Assembly (NCBI GenBank): GCA_001692895.1
Contig: KV748220.1
Span: 1-64,000, forward strand
Reading direction: 5' to 3'
DNA length: 64,000 nt
DNA from: Cenococcum geophilum 1.58
Taxonomy: Eukaryota; Ascomycota; Dothideomycetes; Gloniales; Gloniaceae
Within the stretch, counting starts at the first letter, position 1, and every line of letters begins with the position of its first letter. The notes beneath the pieces were generated by a model that was not told the DNA's origin, did no database searches, and saw only the letters and a program-made list of their open reading frames with translations. Of the stretch, positions 34,600-47,250 are shown piece after piece. A program made the translations under genes and the position numbers.

Positions 34600-36700
34600 A
34601 ACTTAGCTAGTTCCTTAGCGTACTAGGCCTAGCTAGTAGATAAGCTTTTAGTAGTTATAAAGTACCTAAGATTGTTATAATTATAGAGCACGCGCGTTAT
34701 ATACGCGGCGTATTTAAGGTAATAGCGCCATATCTTAAAGCATTGCACTATAGCAAGTAGTTCTTTATTATACGTATTATACTATACTTCTAGGCTAGTA
34801 AGCTTCTAACTATAATAAGTAATTAGGTACTAGTGGAGTTAATCTTCTTACCCTAAAGGCTGTAGAAGTATACCGCTATAGGCATAGTTAGAAGCGTTGG
34901 TAATTATTATTAAGGGTAAATTATGGTTAAAGTGGCAAAGTAAAGGAGCTTATATAAACGCAGCGCGTAACTTATAAAACGCCTACTATACGTTATTAGG
35001 CCAGGACTAAGGTTAATACTATTTAATAGGCCCTTTTAACTTACGCTTTTTCTTCTTCTCCCTATCTAATATTGGGTCGCAATATACCTATATAAGATAT
35101 ATATATAGGGGGTATATAGTATCTAAGTAGTTCCAGATAAATTGCCTATAGAAGTTAGCAAAGCTAAGGAAGACCTAGATATCCCTATAGGACTTAGGCT
35201 TAGGCTATTTCTTAATAGCTTTTACGCGGTTAGGGTCTATTATAATACCCCTAGGGGTAATAATAAAGCCTAGAAACTTAACGTTCTTAGTATAAAAGAT
35301 ATATTTTAATAGTTTAGCATATAGGCCCTAAGCGCAAAGCTGTCGCAGTGCTTAATGTACTTAACGTACTTACCCTTATTATTTAAGTAGATAAGAATAT
35401 TATCTAGGTAAATTATATAGATAGTATCTACTAGGGTTTCTAAAGCTTTATAAATATAGCTCTAAAAAGTTATAGGGGCGTTAGTAAGACTAAAGGGCAT
35501 TATTAGATACTTAAAGTAACCATAGCATATCTTAAATACGGTCTTCTATTTATCTCCCTTTTTAATATAAATCCTATAGTACGCATTATAAAGATCTAGC
35601 TTTATAAAGATCTTTATATAGCTAAGCCTATTAAAGAGCTCGCTAACTAATAGTAGGGGGTACCGATTTTTAATTGTAATCTTATTTAGGCGTCTATAGT
35701 TAATATATAGCCGTATTATACTGTCTGCTTTTAGTATAAAAAGGATAGGCGCTCTAGTAGGCAACTTACTGGGCCTAATTTAGCCCTTTTTAAGAGCACT
35801 ATCTAGGTACTCTTATAAGATCTATAACTCTTTCTATAAGAGGTTATAGAGGGGCATTTATAGTAGCGTTTTGCTTTCTTCTAAGTCGATTATATAGTCA
35901 TACTTAGAGTTCTGCGGTAGTATACTTACTAGCTTATTAAAGAAAATATTAATTTCCTCCTTATATATATCTAGTAGGCTAAGGGCTATAGAGGTCAAAG
36001 TGACTATTATATAGTAGTGTGCTTTTAGAAGCTAGTGAAGAGAAGGGTGTAGTTAATATGCGTTTTATAGGTATGCTTATACTAAGAGTATATACAGCTC
36101 TACTACAGTATACTTAATAGTTTTAGAGTTTTAATCACCTCCCCCTTATATGTAGGTAATCTGCGCTAGCACCAGAGGATCTCTATAGGTACTCGCTGCT
36201 AGTAACGGTAGGTCCTCTACTATATTTATAACTAGTATCTCTACGTCTAGAGGGTCTATACAGGTACTCGCTACTAATAATAATAGGTTCTTTATTATGT
36301 TTACAACCGGCGTAGAGAAGAAGTCTTCTAGCTATAGCGAATAGACTATTTCACTAGCCTTAATATCTGCTAAAAAAGCGTTAAGGGTAACTATCTAAAG
36401 GCGTTTAGGGTTTAAAGTACCATAGATAAAACGGAAGCTAATTAATAGATCTACTTCCGCGAGCTAATCCCATCTAAGAATTATATTATAACTATTAAAT
36501 AAGCCGCCCTAAAAGGTCTACGGGTTAATAGTGCGAGGGGTACCCTAAGAGTCGCTAGTGGTGACTATTAGATTATAAGTATCCTAAATTATTATCTAGT
36601 TGCTATTAAGGAAACGTATAATAGGTTTATATAAATATAGTGCGTAGTATATAGCTAGGTTAAGCCTATAGACGATATCTTAATTAATGAGGTTAATTTA
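34600..36700 (-). pseudogene. pol: pol: protease, reverse transcriptase and RNase H of the minus-strand Gypsy relic
   Basis: The protease-like part reads AEVNLI-type words near 36690 and a long continuous beta-rich frame after it. The reverse transcriptase core is open at 35546-35764 and reads LYINYRRLNKITIKNRYPLL followed by KIFIKLDLYNAYYRIYIKKG, the classic Ty3/Gypsy RT blocks. Downstream is YLDNILIY for the YLDD catalytic site (second Asp changed to Asn). RNase H shows TNASNYAYSGILLQPLG (TDAS with Asp to Asn), then YNKELLAIVQCFKIWR. The frame ends in a region like KYKLGKINPTNILSWR, corresponding to the usual linker before integrase. Confidence 0.85.
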
Positions 36701-36899
36701 GTACCTATTATTATATAAAGTATATAAGCGGACTTCGCCCTAGGGCGTATCTATCGCAATATATACTATAATGCGTTTTTTTCTCCCTCTATATTAGGCC
36801 TAGTTATAGTTAAGAGAGATATACTATTAGGGCTTTAGGTTTTCTAAAGCCTAAGCTAACTTCTCTTTATTAGCCTACTTTTAGTGTTCCTTATAGTAG

Positions 36900-38026
36900 C
36901 CGCCTGCGGTCCTTTAACTCGCCTACGTAGTATTAGTGTTTAGGGGGTCCCCTAAGCCATCTGGCTTTTAGGTAATCTCCCTAGGAGTTTACTTAGAAAA
37001 GCGTTACCTTTTTTAGGTTCTATTCCCTAAGCCTAACTTTATAGAGCCTATACTACAACCGCCCTTTATACGCGATAATTTACCGCTACTACTTACGCGA
37101 TTTTCTACGAGCTTTATAGTATTAAGCAATTACTCTATATAGCAGATTTCGTTAAAGAGGTCTTTAGCGGTTCTTACCCGTTAGGCGAAGTTCTAATAGA
37201 AGAGTTCTACTTATAGGTAGGCTGGGAGACGTAAAAACTAAAAGTTTACTTATTATTTAGGATTAATAAAAGGGGTATACAAGAAGAGGTCCTCTAAGCT
37301 ACGTATATAGGCTAGGAAGACGTTAAACCTCTAGTTCTCCTTTATAATAGCTATATAGTATATTATAGCGTTATTAAAGCGTCTTACTATAGGGTTCCTA
37401 ATCTAGTCCTAAATTATAGTTTTAAATTTATCCTATAATAAAGGACTTTTATCCTTAGTACCTAACTGGCAATAAACTAGTTAGGTAATTATCTTCTCTT
37501 TTATAAGACCTTTAATGGCCTAGCGCGTGCGTTGCTTATAGTTATAGTTAGCGTTATTAACCTTAAATTAGTTCTTAACTGCGGCGATCTACCAGTTAAA
37601 ATACTGTTAAGTAATACCGCTAATATTAGGTAGTAACTTCTTAACTAGGGCGTTAAGATTTATTCGGCATATACGTTTACTATATAACTTATACTCTTTA
37701 CTAGAGAGGNAANNGGAGGGCTTTATTAAATTAATAATGCTCTATAAGTTAGCTATTTTCTTAGCTAGCTTATCTAGCTCCTTTATATTAGCGGTATTAA
37801 GTAGGACGCTAGTAACCTTACTAAGCTTTTATTAAGCCTAAGTATATAAGTTAAACTAGTCTTTAGCATTTATAGATATCTAATTATTTTAAGATTTAGA
37901 AAATGGCTTAGATGCTACTAGTATGCTTCTAGCAGTTTTATCTACACTAGATTTTAAGGCGTTTTGCGGTCGCATTACTAGTATATTACCATTAGGTATA
38001 GGCGTTAGTTTTCTTTTCAGAGGCAT
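36900..38026 (-). pseudogene. gag: gag region of the minus-strand Gypsy relic
   Basis: From ATG at 38026 the frame reads MPLKRKLTPIPNGNILVMRP and continues with stops for about 100 residues (QNALKSSVDKTARS). It then fades, and the ambiguous bases at 37710-37714 obscure it. The position directly inside the LTR-like region fits gag. No zinc knuckle was clearly seen. Confidence 0.5.
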
Positions 38027-38245
38027 TATAGAAAAATTAAACCGGCTATCCTCCTAAGGGGATTGGTAAGGATTTAAATATAAGGTAAGAATATGGATAG
38101 GGAGTCCAATAATAGAATAATAGGTATATTGTATAGACAGACAAATCCTTAAGGGAAAAGGAGGAGTCTGTGTGTAAGGTAAGAAGGGTTTTTCTTAGGT
38201 ATGTATAGGGCACATACCTTACGGGCGAGTCACCCCTAAGTTGCC

Positions 38246-39542
38246 CTAGGGTCGCCTATACCTTACGGCTATATAACTATTTACCTAGGGTTTACCTAAT
38301 AATAAGTTATAAGTCTATTATACATTAGGAGGTTATCTAAGGTTATAATAATCTTTTCCTATAGCTAGATTATTAGCTTATTATATAGGTCTAATTAATA
38401 GTTCTTAAGGGGAACCTAGCCTTCTCCTATAAGGTATAGGAATTAAGTTTAAAATTTAGTAAAGGGTTAGTTTAGTTTTATTATTAGGCGATTATAGTTA
38501 TACTAGGCGTTCCGTACTTTATTTAGGTTAATATAAATAGCCGCTAGGTGCCGTATTATCTTATTAATAAATATAAATTAAATAGGGGAATTATCCTTAA
38601 ACTTGGCTTAAAGGTGCTATTAGGTATCCCTAGTGGTTTAATTAAAGAGGTAAAGCATTTTAGCTTCTTTAGAAAGGAAATAGTTATAGTTAATATAGAG
38701 CTTTCCTTATGCTTAAATCTAATTTTTAAAAGTAGGGTTTATCCTATTAAATAGTAGTTAGGAGTTAGGGAGCTTAATAAACTTTTAATTACTTCGTTAT
38801 TATATTTATACTCCCTAGTATATTATATTTAGCAGAGTAAATAGGTTAGCTAAGGCTTTAAAAAGGGGAAGCTAGGCTATTTTATAGGGCTATAAGGCTT
38901 TCTAGGATCTCTTATAGGGTCTCTTATATATTTCTTACCTTAAGATAATTGGCTTTCTAGCTAGCTACAAGGGCGCAAATCTACTCGCGTACGTTTATAA
39001 TATTATTATTATCTTTAATTTATAATCCTAATTAGATCTTAGGTTCTTCTTAGGTAAAGATAACTCTCTTAAATAAGCTAGCTTTAGGTGCCATCGTTAG
39101 CTTCCTAAGGTTTATTAGTATTATATAACCCTTAACCCGTTAACTTTAGCACGTAAGGTATTGATAAGAGCCTACTAATTAGATTAATAGCATTTAATAG
39201 CCGTACTTAGGAATATAAAGCTTTTGATTTTATAGTAAATTAATATATAGGCTTATTCTTTAGAGTTTAGTCGCTTAATATAAGGCCTTTAGCAGTTATC
39301 GTTCCTGCAGAACGGTATTTTATAGATATTATAGCCAAAATAAGTCCTTAAAGGACGCTGCCGCCTCTACCACTCCTTACTATCGCGAGGTTTTATTATA
39401 GTGTTTGGTAATAGCTCTAATAGAGCTTTCCTATTGTTTATATATATTATAGAACCTCACTATAAAGGCCTCTATAGGAGAGCCTTGTACTCTTATATAT
39501 ACCTCGCGTATAGCTTATATTAGCTACGCGTAGGTATATTAC
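38246..39542. other. Unassigned sequence between Gypsy and Copia elements
   Basis: A 68-codon open frame (38548-38754, plus) is embedded but has no recognisable domain. Otherwise the sequence is AT-rich and decayed. It may be the flank into which the Copia element inserted. Confidence 0.45.
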
Positions 39543-39757
39543 TGTATAATTACAGCACCTAGTATACAAACGCGTATTTACGCGTTCGTGCACCAACTAC
39601 CTACGTGCTAACTAATTAGGGGGGAGGCGCGTTAGTATATAGACCACGTAGTCTACCTTAATAGAATCGACAGTCACCACTATCTAAATAAGCATATAAT
39701 ACTATACGTATTTCGTGCCCCTAGATATGACTTGCCTTATATTATTAAGTTAATACA
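39543..39757 (+). repeat. 5' LTR of the Copia element
   Basis: 215 bp aligned end to end with 58677-58891; differences are mainly transitions. Both contain an AAACGCGTATTTACGCGTTT-like palindrome near the start and a GGGGGGAGGCGCG block. Confidence 0.93.
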
Positions 39758-39969
39758 AACACTAATTAGTGAGCGCGCACAGATTAGCAATTACTCGACA
39801 CCTCCCCCCGAGCGATACTTAACAGCGACTACCTGTTTAGACTCCTAGTACGACCTGCTAGAAGGTCGGAAGTCGGGGATTACGGACTATTACCAACTCT
39901 ATATACTTATTTAAGTCTTAGTACGGTTTACTAGAAGTTTATAGACGTAAATATAGACCTTTATAGAAC

Positions 39970-40112
39970 CATTTACCCTCCTACAAACTACCACAGACCT
40001 GCTAATTACCTTTATAAACCGTTATAAGACCTTACGAAAACCCCCTTACCCTCCTATAAACCGTTATAGACCTATTAACTACCTTTACGGACTACTATAA
40101 GACCTTTTCCAC
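39970..40112. repeat. 73-bp tandem duplication in the Copia leader
   Basis: Two units starting ACCCTCCTA at 39975 and 40048 share AAAC...TAGACCT, ACTACCTTTA and TATAAGACCTT blocks. They lie between the 5' LTR and gag. Confidence 0.75.
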
Positions 40113-40261
40113 CCGCTATATACTATATTATATAGTATAGCTGACACAAGTAAGCAGATTAATAAAGGTTAAGAGAAATGGAGCTAAGGAGTTGACCTTA
40201 CGTCTATAACTGACGTTAATAACTACATTAAATATAAAATCCTTAAATACGGATATTTTAA

Positions 40262-43200
40262 GCTTATAAATGACAACCTATAGAAGCAATATAAGGAAGA
40301 CTTTATGGACTTTACGGAAGCTATTTTTAAGGCTTATAACCCTACTGCTATCCGTAACCTATAAACCCTTTTACGTTACTAAGGTGTATAGGTTAAAAGG
40401 GATAAACGAGTCACTGTTATATGGTCTCTATACGATATACTACGTAAGGAGGACTAAATGAAATAGACTAAAGAGCAGATTTTAGATTATATTAAAACCA
40501 GCGACCTTTTTACCTCCTTTAAACTTAACAGAATCTCTAGCCTTATAGCTAACCTATTTAATTAAATTCGTCCTATAGACCTAAGTGGCTTTAGAATTAA
40601 TCTCACTAGCTAAAGCATACCTAGTACTTAAGTTACGGACTATAATACCCCCGTAAACTAAAATATGGACTAAAACCCTCCTATTACTTAAGTTATAGAT
40701 CTATAAACTACCTAAGTAAAAACCTATAGTAAGGAACTAGCTAACCTAGCTAAGATCTATACCAACGAATCTAAGTATAGCGGTGAAAACGATAATTTTA
40801 ACTTTAAACTAACTATCTTTACAGACCTTTGCTAGAAGGCTAATATTTCTAAATAAAAGTTTAGCCAAGCCTACTCTACTATACTACGCGGCCTAGCACT
40901 TAACTATTACTACACTAACCTTAAGAGTAACCCCTATAGTGTTCTCTTTAATAAGCTATGCGAAGCTACCTATAACTACTTTAAAGAACTAGAATATAAG
41001 CGTAATATCCTTACCTAATAGAATACGACTAAGCTATAGACCGTAATTAACAAGAATACTAAAAAATTAACTATAGAGTGCCTGTAAATTCTCATTAAAG
41101 ACCTCTGGCACCTATAGCACGGCCTTAACGCTAAGCTTTAAATAGACGACTTCCTATATAATAAACTTATTATAGCCTACTAGGAAGTAGAGCCCTGCAA
41201 GTATGCCTACTATAAGCCTATAAATACTTTAGCTAGCCTTATTAATAATCTACGCTCCTCTATTATAATGTATAAAGTTTTAAACCCACTAGGCAGCATT
41301 TAAGCCTTTATTGCGGATATTTAATATCTATAAATAGACTTAGACGTTTACTTTACGGACTACCGCTACCGCTAGCAGCACCTATACCGACTAAGTCTAA
41401 CCTATAACCCCCGCAGCAACCCCTATACAAAAATATACCCCCGTAGATAAACTAGTTAGAAGTGCTTTATATACAGTAAGGAAAGATATTGGTTTATAAG
41501 GCATACCTAGGAAGAACGTAATAAGTCTAGGAAGAGACTTAATAGCTATATTAACTAGTTTATTTTGGAATACAAAGGAGAGGAAGTAAAAGAGCCCCCT
41601 AATGAGTTAATAGAAGCCCTTATAATTGACTTTAACTTAAACGCTTAGGAATAAGAGACCTTAGAAACATTCTTAACTACTTTTAGACCTTTTATAGATA
41701 GCCAAGCCTTTAATATTACGACTATATTAGCCGACCGTTCCTTTATACACTTAGTTGCGCCTAAAAACCATTTATAAGTACCCCTGTTACGGACGTTATA
41801 GATTATAAGCAGGACCTATTTGCATATATTACTATAGAACGCTATACCCCTAAGGAATTCTATAGCGTTATAATTGATATAGGTGCCTCTAAGAAATCTA
41901 CCGTAGGCTATAGATAATACCTTATATATAGGACTACTACAAATAATAATATGGACATTAATATTACGTAAACTAGGGCTGTAAACGTCTAATTCGGCAT
42001 CGGTTTAACTGTATTAATTAAATTAGTTAAAGTTAAGACTTTAATTGGCCTAGTTAACTTCTACGTAGTAAAAGCGGACACCCCCTTTCTATTCTATCTT
42101 ATAGATATAGATAGGTTATAGGTATACTATAATAATGTTACGGACACCCTAATAGGCCCCACAACTACCCTAGGAAGTAAGTATATTACCTTACTAATTA
42201 TATAATGATTTAGACACCCGTTCCTTATATAGGGAGAGACTCTACAGACGTATATTTAGGAATCTTTTAACTACAACCTATGCTACCTTACCAGTACAGA
42301 AATCTACCGCCTGTACCGCTGTTTTGGCCACCTATTAGCTAAAAAGCTATATAGAGTCCTTAAACGCTCTAGACACGATGACGTTAATAGGAAGGTAATT
42401 AACTACCTAACTAAATACTGCTCCTACTGCTAGAAATACGGACGTTCTCCAGGCCGATTTAAGTTTACCCTCCGTAAGGATCTTAACTTTAACTATTTAG
42501 TATACGTAGANATTATNTATATTAACGGCAGCCTAGTACTATATATAATTAATAAGGCAACCCGCTACTAAGCCGCCTGTTAGTTATAAAATATATCCGT
42601 AAAGTATACTTAGGATATTTTACGGACCTGCTGGATTAATATATACGTTGGACCCCCTAAGTATATTACCTATAACGCTAGTAGAAACTTCATTAGCAAG
42701 GAATTTTAGTAGTATACTATGGCCATAGCTATATTAACAAAAGCTGTTTTAGTTAAGGCGTATTAGTTTATTAGGCTTATTAAGTAAGCTTACCTAGCTT
42801 TATAGAGAGCTTACTAGATTATTACGGACAAATATAAGAATATCTAAAAGGAACTGGCCCTATAGATGGCCATAAAAGCCATTAATAACACTACTAGCCC
42901 GGATAAACTAGTACCTACCCTTTTAGTCTATGAAGCCTATTTAAGAATAAGTAACCTAGACCCTTCTACCCCATCTATTATAGAACAAGCAGCTATAATA
43001 CGGAAGGTAATGGCTAAGATAGTTAAACTATAGGCCAAATAAGCTGTTAATAGCGCCCTGTACTACCGTAATAGACTAGACACAACCTTAGTATATAACC
43101 TACCGCTTAATTCCAAAGTCTTTATATGGCGTAAAAGCGGTAATTGGAATAGACCTTATTGTCTACTAGCCGTAGAAAACGAGACGTGCTGTGTATAACT

Positions 43201-44588
43201 TCCTAGTGGGCTAACTAGCTTTAGAAGCACGTCTATAAAACCCTACTTTTAGCCTAAAAATACCTATAACGTTAAACCAGACGAATTAGAAGTAATTGCT
43301 GAACTAGATAAAATAGAAGCACCCCTACCTACTTTAGAAGTCCCCTAGGAACCTACTAAACCTACTAAACCTGCCGTAAAGCGCGGTTAAGGACGCCCCT
43401 AAAAGTACCCCGTAACTAAGAACCCTAAAATAGAAAATTACCTAACCTCTATAGGAATATCCGTAAGGCAATCTCCGCCTATAGATATATTAGTTTTAGT
43501 ATAGGAAACCCCATTTACGGACTTATAACGTAAAGAGATTAACGGACTACTTAAGGGGGGTGTCTTTGCGGTTATAATAGAGAGAGACGTTCCGTAAGGC
43601 GTCCGTATATTTAACTTACGCTTTATTAATAAAATTAAGCACCCTAGTACTAATAAAGCTTTTAAAAAATTAAGGCTTGTTGTATAAGCCTATAACGACT
43701 AAGGAAAGGACTTAGTCCTTACGCAATTACCTATAATCTAATAAGTCAGCTAATAGATTATACTTGTATTTATATCTGGACTACAGCAAATTAAATCCGT
43801 AGCCCTCTACCTATGGGATATCTCGCAAGCCTATATATAGTCTAATACCTACCTAAGCAGAGACATCTTTATACAACTACCCCGTAAGCTTAACCTATAA
43901 CTAGAAATAATTTTATGGGTTATAAAACCTCTTTACGGAGTACTAGAAGCTAGAAACCATTAGTTTAAGATATACCACTAGTACTATATTAGTAAACTTA
44001 AAATGGAATAGTTAACCTATAACCCCTACCTCCTATATAGCCCATTAAACGGCCTTAATATTATTGGACTCTAAATAGACGATACCCTCTTTCTAGCAGA
44101 CTAGACCTTTACGGATGCTAAAGAAACTAAATTATAAAAGGTAAAGTTTTTGGCAAAGCTATAAGAGCAGTTAACTAAGTAAACTCTAATTAAGTTTAAC
44201 GGAGGCTTAATTATATAAAAGGGCAACCTAATTAAGCTGATTTAAAAGCGCTAAGCTTAAAACCTAAAGCCTATTATAGTAAGGCCTATAGACCTTACTA
44301 GCTCCCGCAGAGAGACCTATAAGACTATAAATATAAAGGGCTAATACGTCGCCTAGCGCGTAAAAGGCGTTTATATTACTATAGTCTACTAACCTAAATC
44401 TGCCTATAACTTATCCTCTATAGCCCAGGTAATAAACCCATAAAAAGAAAATATTAAGTAGCTTAATAAGCGTATTTAGTGGCAAATTAATAATATAGTA
44501 AGGGGACTTACCTTTATACCACTAGACCTAAACTCCCTTAACCTACTAGTATTTATAGACGCCTCCTTCGCTAATAATAAAGACCTAT
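40262..44588 (+). pseudogene. gag-pol: Copia gag-pol, 5' part (gag to start of RNase H)
   Basis: Gag: FKLTIFTDLC and ILRGLALNYYYTNLKSNP at about 40800-40935, then ECLQILIKDLWHLQHGLN at about 41079. A zinc-knuckle-like block KCFIYSKERYWFIRHTQEER at about 41461 shows Cys changed to Tyr. Integrase: CFGHPSAKKLYRVLKRSRHD (HHCC zone, about 42320), then CSYCQKYGRSPGRFKFTLR. Reverse transcriptase: LWDISQAYIQSNTYLSRDIF (about 43810), VIKPLYGVLEARNHQFKIY (about 43920) and LQIDDTLFLAD (about 44070, catalytic Asp-Asp kept). RNase H begins LLVFIDASFANNKDL at about 44547 and is cut by the nested element. Many TAG/TAA codons; the frame is nonetheless easy to follow. Confidence 0.9.
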
Positions 44589-44867
44589 TATAGTGGTGTG
44601 ATTTAGCCCCCTAGATTTAATATCTAGATTAGGCGTAGCTTCGGGAAAGCCTAGGCCTTCTATAAGTTATATAGATCGGTTTAGAGCCCTTAGAGTCTTT
44701 AACAACTTAGGCGACACTAATAGATACACAATTTTCCTTTAATATACTCTTTTCTTTCTCTTCTTACTGCTTAATTCTAACTAATAGTAACTAACTGATA
44801 GACTGACCGACCGACTAACAGACAGCACTAAGACTTTCTTATCTTAGAGAGGTTGTACCCTCCTATA
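44589..44867 (+). repeat. 5' LTR of the nested Gypsy-like element
   Basis: 279 bp. Begins TATAGTGGTGTGATTTAGCC and ends CCCTCCTATA, consistent with ancestral TGTAG...CTACA ends damaged by transitions. Confidence 0.92.
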
Positions 44868-45251
44868 TATTTTATAGCATTCCACGTAAAGATAACGGCA
44901 AGCTCTTTAGATTAGAAGTCTGGTGCTCTATATACAGGAGACGTATAGGAACGATCTAGAACTGCGATAAAACAACTAAGATAAAGAAGTACGGGTATAT
45001 AAGCGACCTGTGCGTAGCTACCGCCACAAAGAATGAATTAATAACACTTGCCGAGCTCTTTATACGGGAATAGTAGTCGGCAAGAAGCGACGAGAAGGCG
45101 AGTACGTAGTATAGTAAGACGAAGGATAAAAGGAAGGACTATAGTACACCAGGAACGGCAGAAAAAAGTCTTTTATATTTCGTTTATTATATTTATAACA
45201 GTCTATACTATTATTCTCGCATTTATCGGAGCTACCTTTAAATTTATAATA

Positions 45252-47250
45252 ATGGCGATAGTACCAGTAAAGGGATTGTTAGAAATGTTAGGCCTATTCT
45301 ATAATAATAGTAAGGGTGCTAGAAAGGGAGAGGAAAGTAAACAGCCTATTAAACCGCGAAGCTCTCCTAAACTAAGGTATGCGATACTAACCCTAACTCC
45401 TATAATGTTAGGGACTAACGACCCTTAATAGATAGAGGATAAGGGTTACAAGGTCTACCTACCTGTCCCTAGAGAAACTATAGGTCCGCTATCTCCTACT
45501 AAACTACTAATAGAATAAAATAAGGTGTATATTATAGCCCAGCCTATACCAGCTCTAGGAACCCTTAGAACCCCTTACTTTACAGGATGAAATATATCGC
45601 AATTTATCGAATAGTATAAGCAGCTATATATCCGGCACCGTGTTACGGACAATAAGAAGTATTAAGGACTTTTAGAGTATTGCGACTATTAGATAGGGAT
45701 ATGGATTTAAAGTCTGCCTAAATTTACTATTAGTAACTAGATAGAACTTATAGAAAAGCTTAAGACAGACTACTAAGGAAGTAACTACTTTTAACAAGTT
45801 AAAACGGTAGAATTCTTAGAAGCTTATATACTGCAGTATAGGAACAATCTACTTAGCAGTATATGCGAATACTATAGGCAGTTTACGTTAATCTCCTAAA
45901 AGGTTACTAAGGCTGTGTCACGGGACACCCCCGTAACACCTTGCACACGTCCACCTGTTTCCACCGACTCAGCAATTAGAGACCAACCGCGAAATGGCAA
46001 TCTGACGGCAATCTGATGGCAATCTAACGGCAATCTACGGCATTCTGCCATATTCTGCCAAGTTCCACCGAATTCTGCCAAGTTCTGCCAGGACCACGAC
46101 CTGAACCCTATTCTGCCCATGCACGTGTTNACCAAGCAACCAAGTCAACGATATATGCCCTTTCTTCCCGTTTCCCTACCTTCTTTCCTTACGCAACGTC
46201 TTGACTTCATCACGCAGTTCATGTACATAGCTTAATAATACCTACTTCGCTATATATTATCACCGCTTGTGCTCACTCCGTGACAGGCTGGCAATTTAGA
46301 AAACCGTAAATAAGGGTACTAGTTTGCAAGAGGACTCCTATTTAAATACTAAAGATATATAATAACTAAAACAGGAGCCAACCCTGGTAGGCAAGAGTCT
46401 TTTAACTTCTACCTGCTAAGGAGAGCTATAGAAGACAGGCTTAATTCACATAAAGGCGCCAATTAGTTATTAATTATAAATCCTAAGAAATAAGGCCTTT
46501 ATTAGCTAGTCAGACAATTCTATAATTAGTAACCAGCTATAATGAACTAAAGAGATACTGCCCTTTAACCACCTATAGTCTCTTAGCTAAGCGAGTTAGT
46601 AAATACCCATTAAACAACTTAGGAAATAAATCCTAAACTAAAGAAACTTACTAATTAACTCTAAAAGCTTAATCTTAGGATAGTTAAATTAGCAGGCGTT
46701 ATATCTTTAATGCCGTTCCTAGATAGGATTTGCTAAAATCTAATATAGTATATATAGCTCCTAAATAGGGCGTTAATGCGTTAAGAACAAATGGACCCAT
46801 AACTAGCACTAGGTAATAATAGACCACAGCCGCCCTATAAGGGAGCGCTATAAGAATAATATAAGCCGGGCCTAGGAAGGTATAGAGGGCTAGGGAACTT
46901 TAGCGCATACTAGACATAAAATTAGACGTGTTATAGATATAGGGGTATCTACTATTTTATTAATCAGTGTCCAGAGCTTAAAGAGTTAGTTTATTATGGT
47001 TTTATATATATAAACGAAAATAACTAAATATATGCTGGAATACGTAAGCGCCTAGGAAATATAATTCTATATTTACTAAGCAATAATTAGATCTAGTTCC
47101 TTAAAGACTGGCTAAGGTAGAACGCGAATATTAATCCTAATACGCTAGCAATAGGTGTCTAACTAAAGGCAGCTTCTATAGAGCTTATAGAAGGTAGTAA
47201 CGCTAAAAGTAAAGAGGAACTTAGTAAGTCCTAGGAAGATATATACTAAG
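45252..47250 (+). pseudogene. gag: gag of the nested Gypsy-like element, split by a solo LTR
   Basis: From the ATG at 45252 (MAIVPVKGLLEML). The upstream open stretch from 45048 lacks an ATG. At about 45580-45880 the frame reads PYFTG, FIEQYKQLYIRHRVTDNKKY, LLEYCDY and SLPKF, the usual fungal Gypsy gag pattern. The solo LTR at 45916 interrupts it. Further on, at about 46922-46980, CYRYRGIYYFINQC is a damaged CCHC zinc knuckle (second Cys and His lost). Confidence 0.75.
45916..46285. mobile_element. 370-bp solo LTR inside gag
   Basis: Flanked by the perfect 5-bp duplication GGCTG (45911-45915, 46286-46290). Ends are inverted: TGTCACGG and CCGTGACA. GC-rich and rich in CA/TG, hence young. Internally it has repeats of GGCAATCT (about 46000-46035) and TTCTGCCA (about 46042-46100). 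One undetermined base at 46130. A minus-strand open frame here is a by-product. Confidence 0.93.

Larger units (their letters stand above)
32289..38245 (-). mobile_element. Ty3/Gypsy chromovirus relic, minus strand
   Basis: Reading from right to left: gag start at about 38026, protease-like region at about 36700-36450, reverse transcriptase at about 35900-35350, RNase H at about 34910-34600, integrase region below 34500, and a chromodomain at about 32820-32640. A terminal region at about 38090-38245 is shared with the RIP-poor copy at 25470-25637 and may be the 5' LTR. A matching left LTR was not found, so the 3' end is lost or too decayed. Undetermined bases lie at 37710, 37713 and 37714. 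Dense TAG/TAA codons throughout. Confidence 0.85.

Noticed and set aside
45896-46135. 79-codon minus-strand gene
   Set aside because: Lies across the solo LTR boundary, includes an ambiguous base and has no domain.
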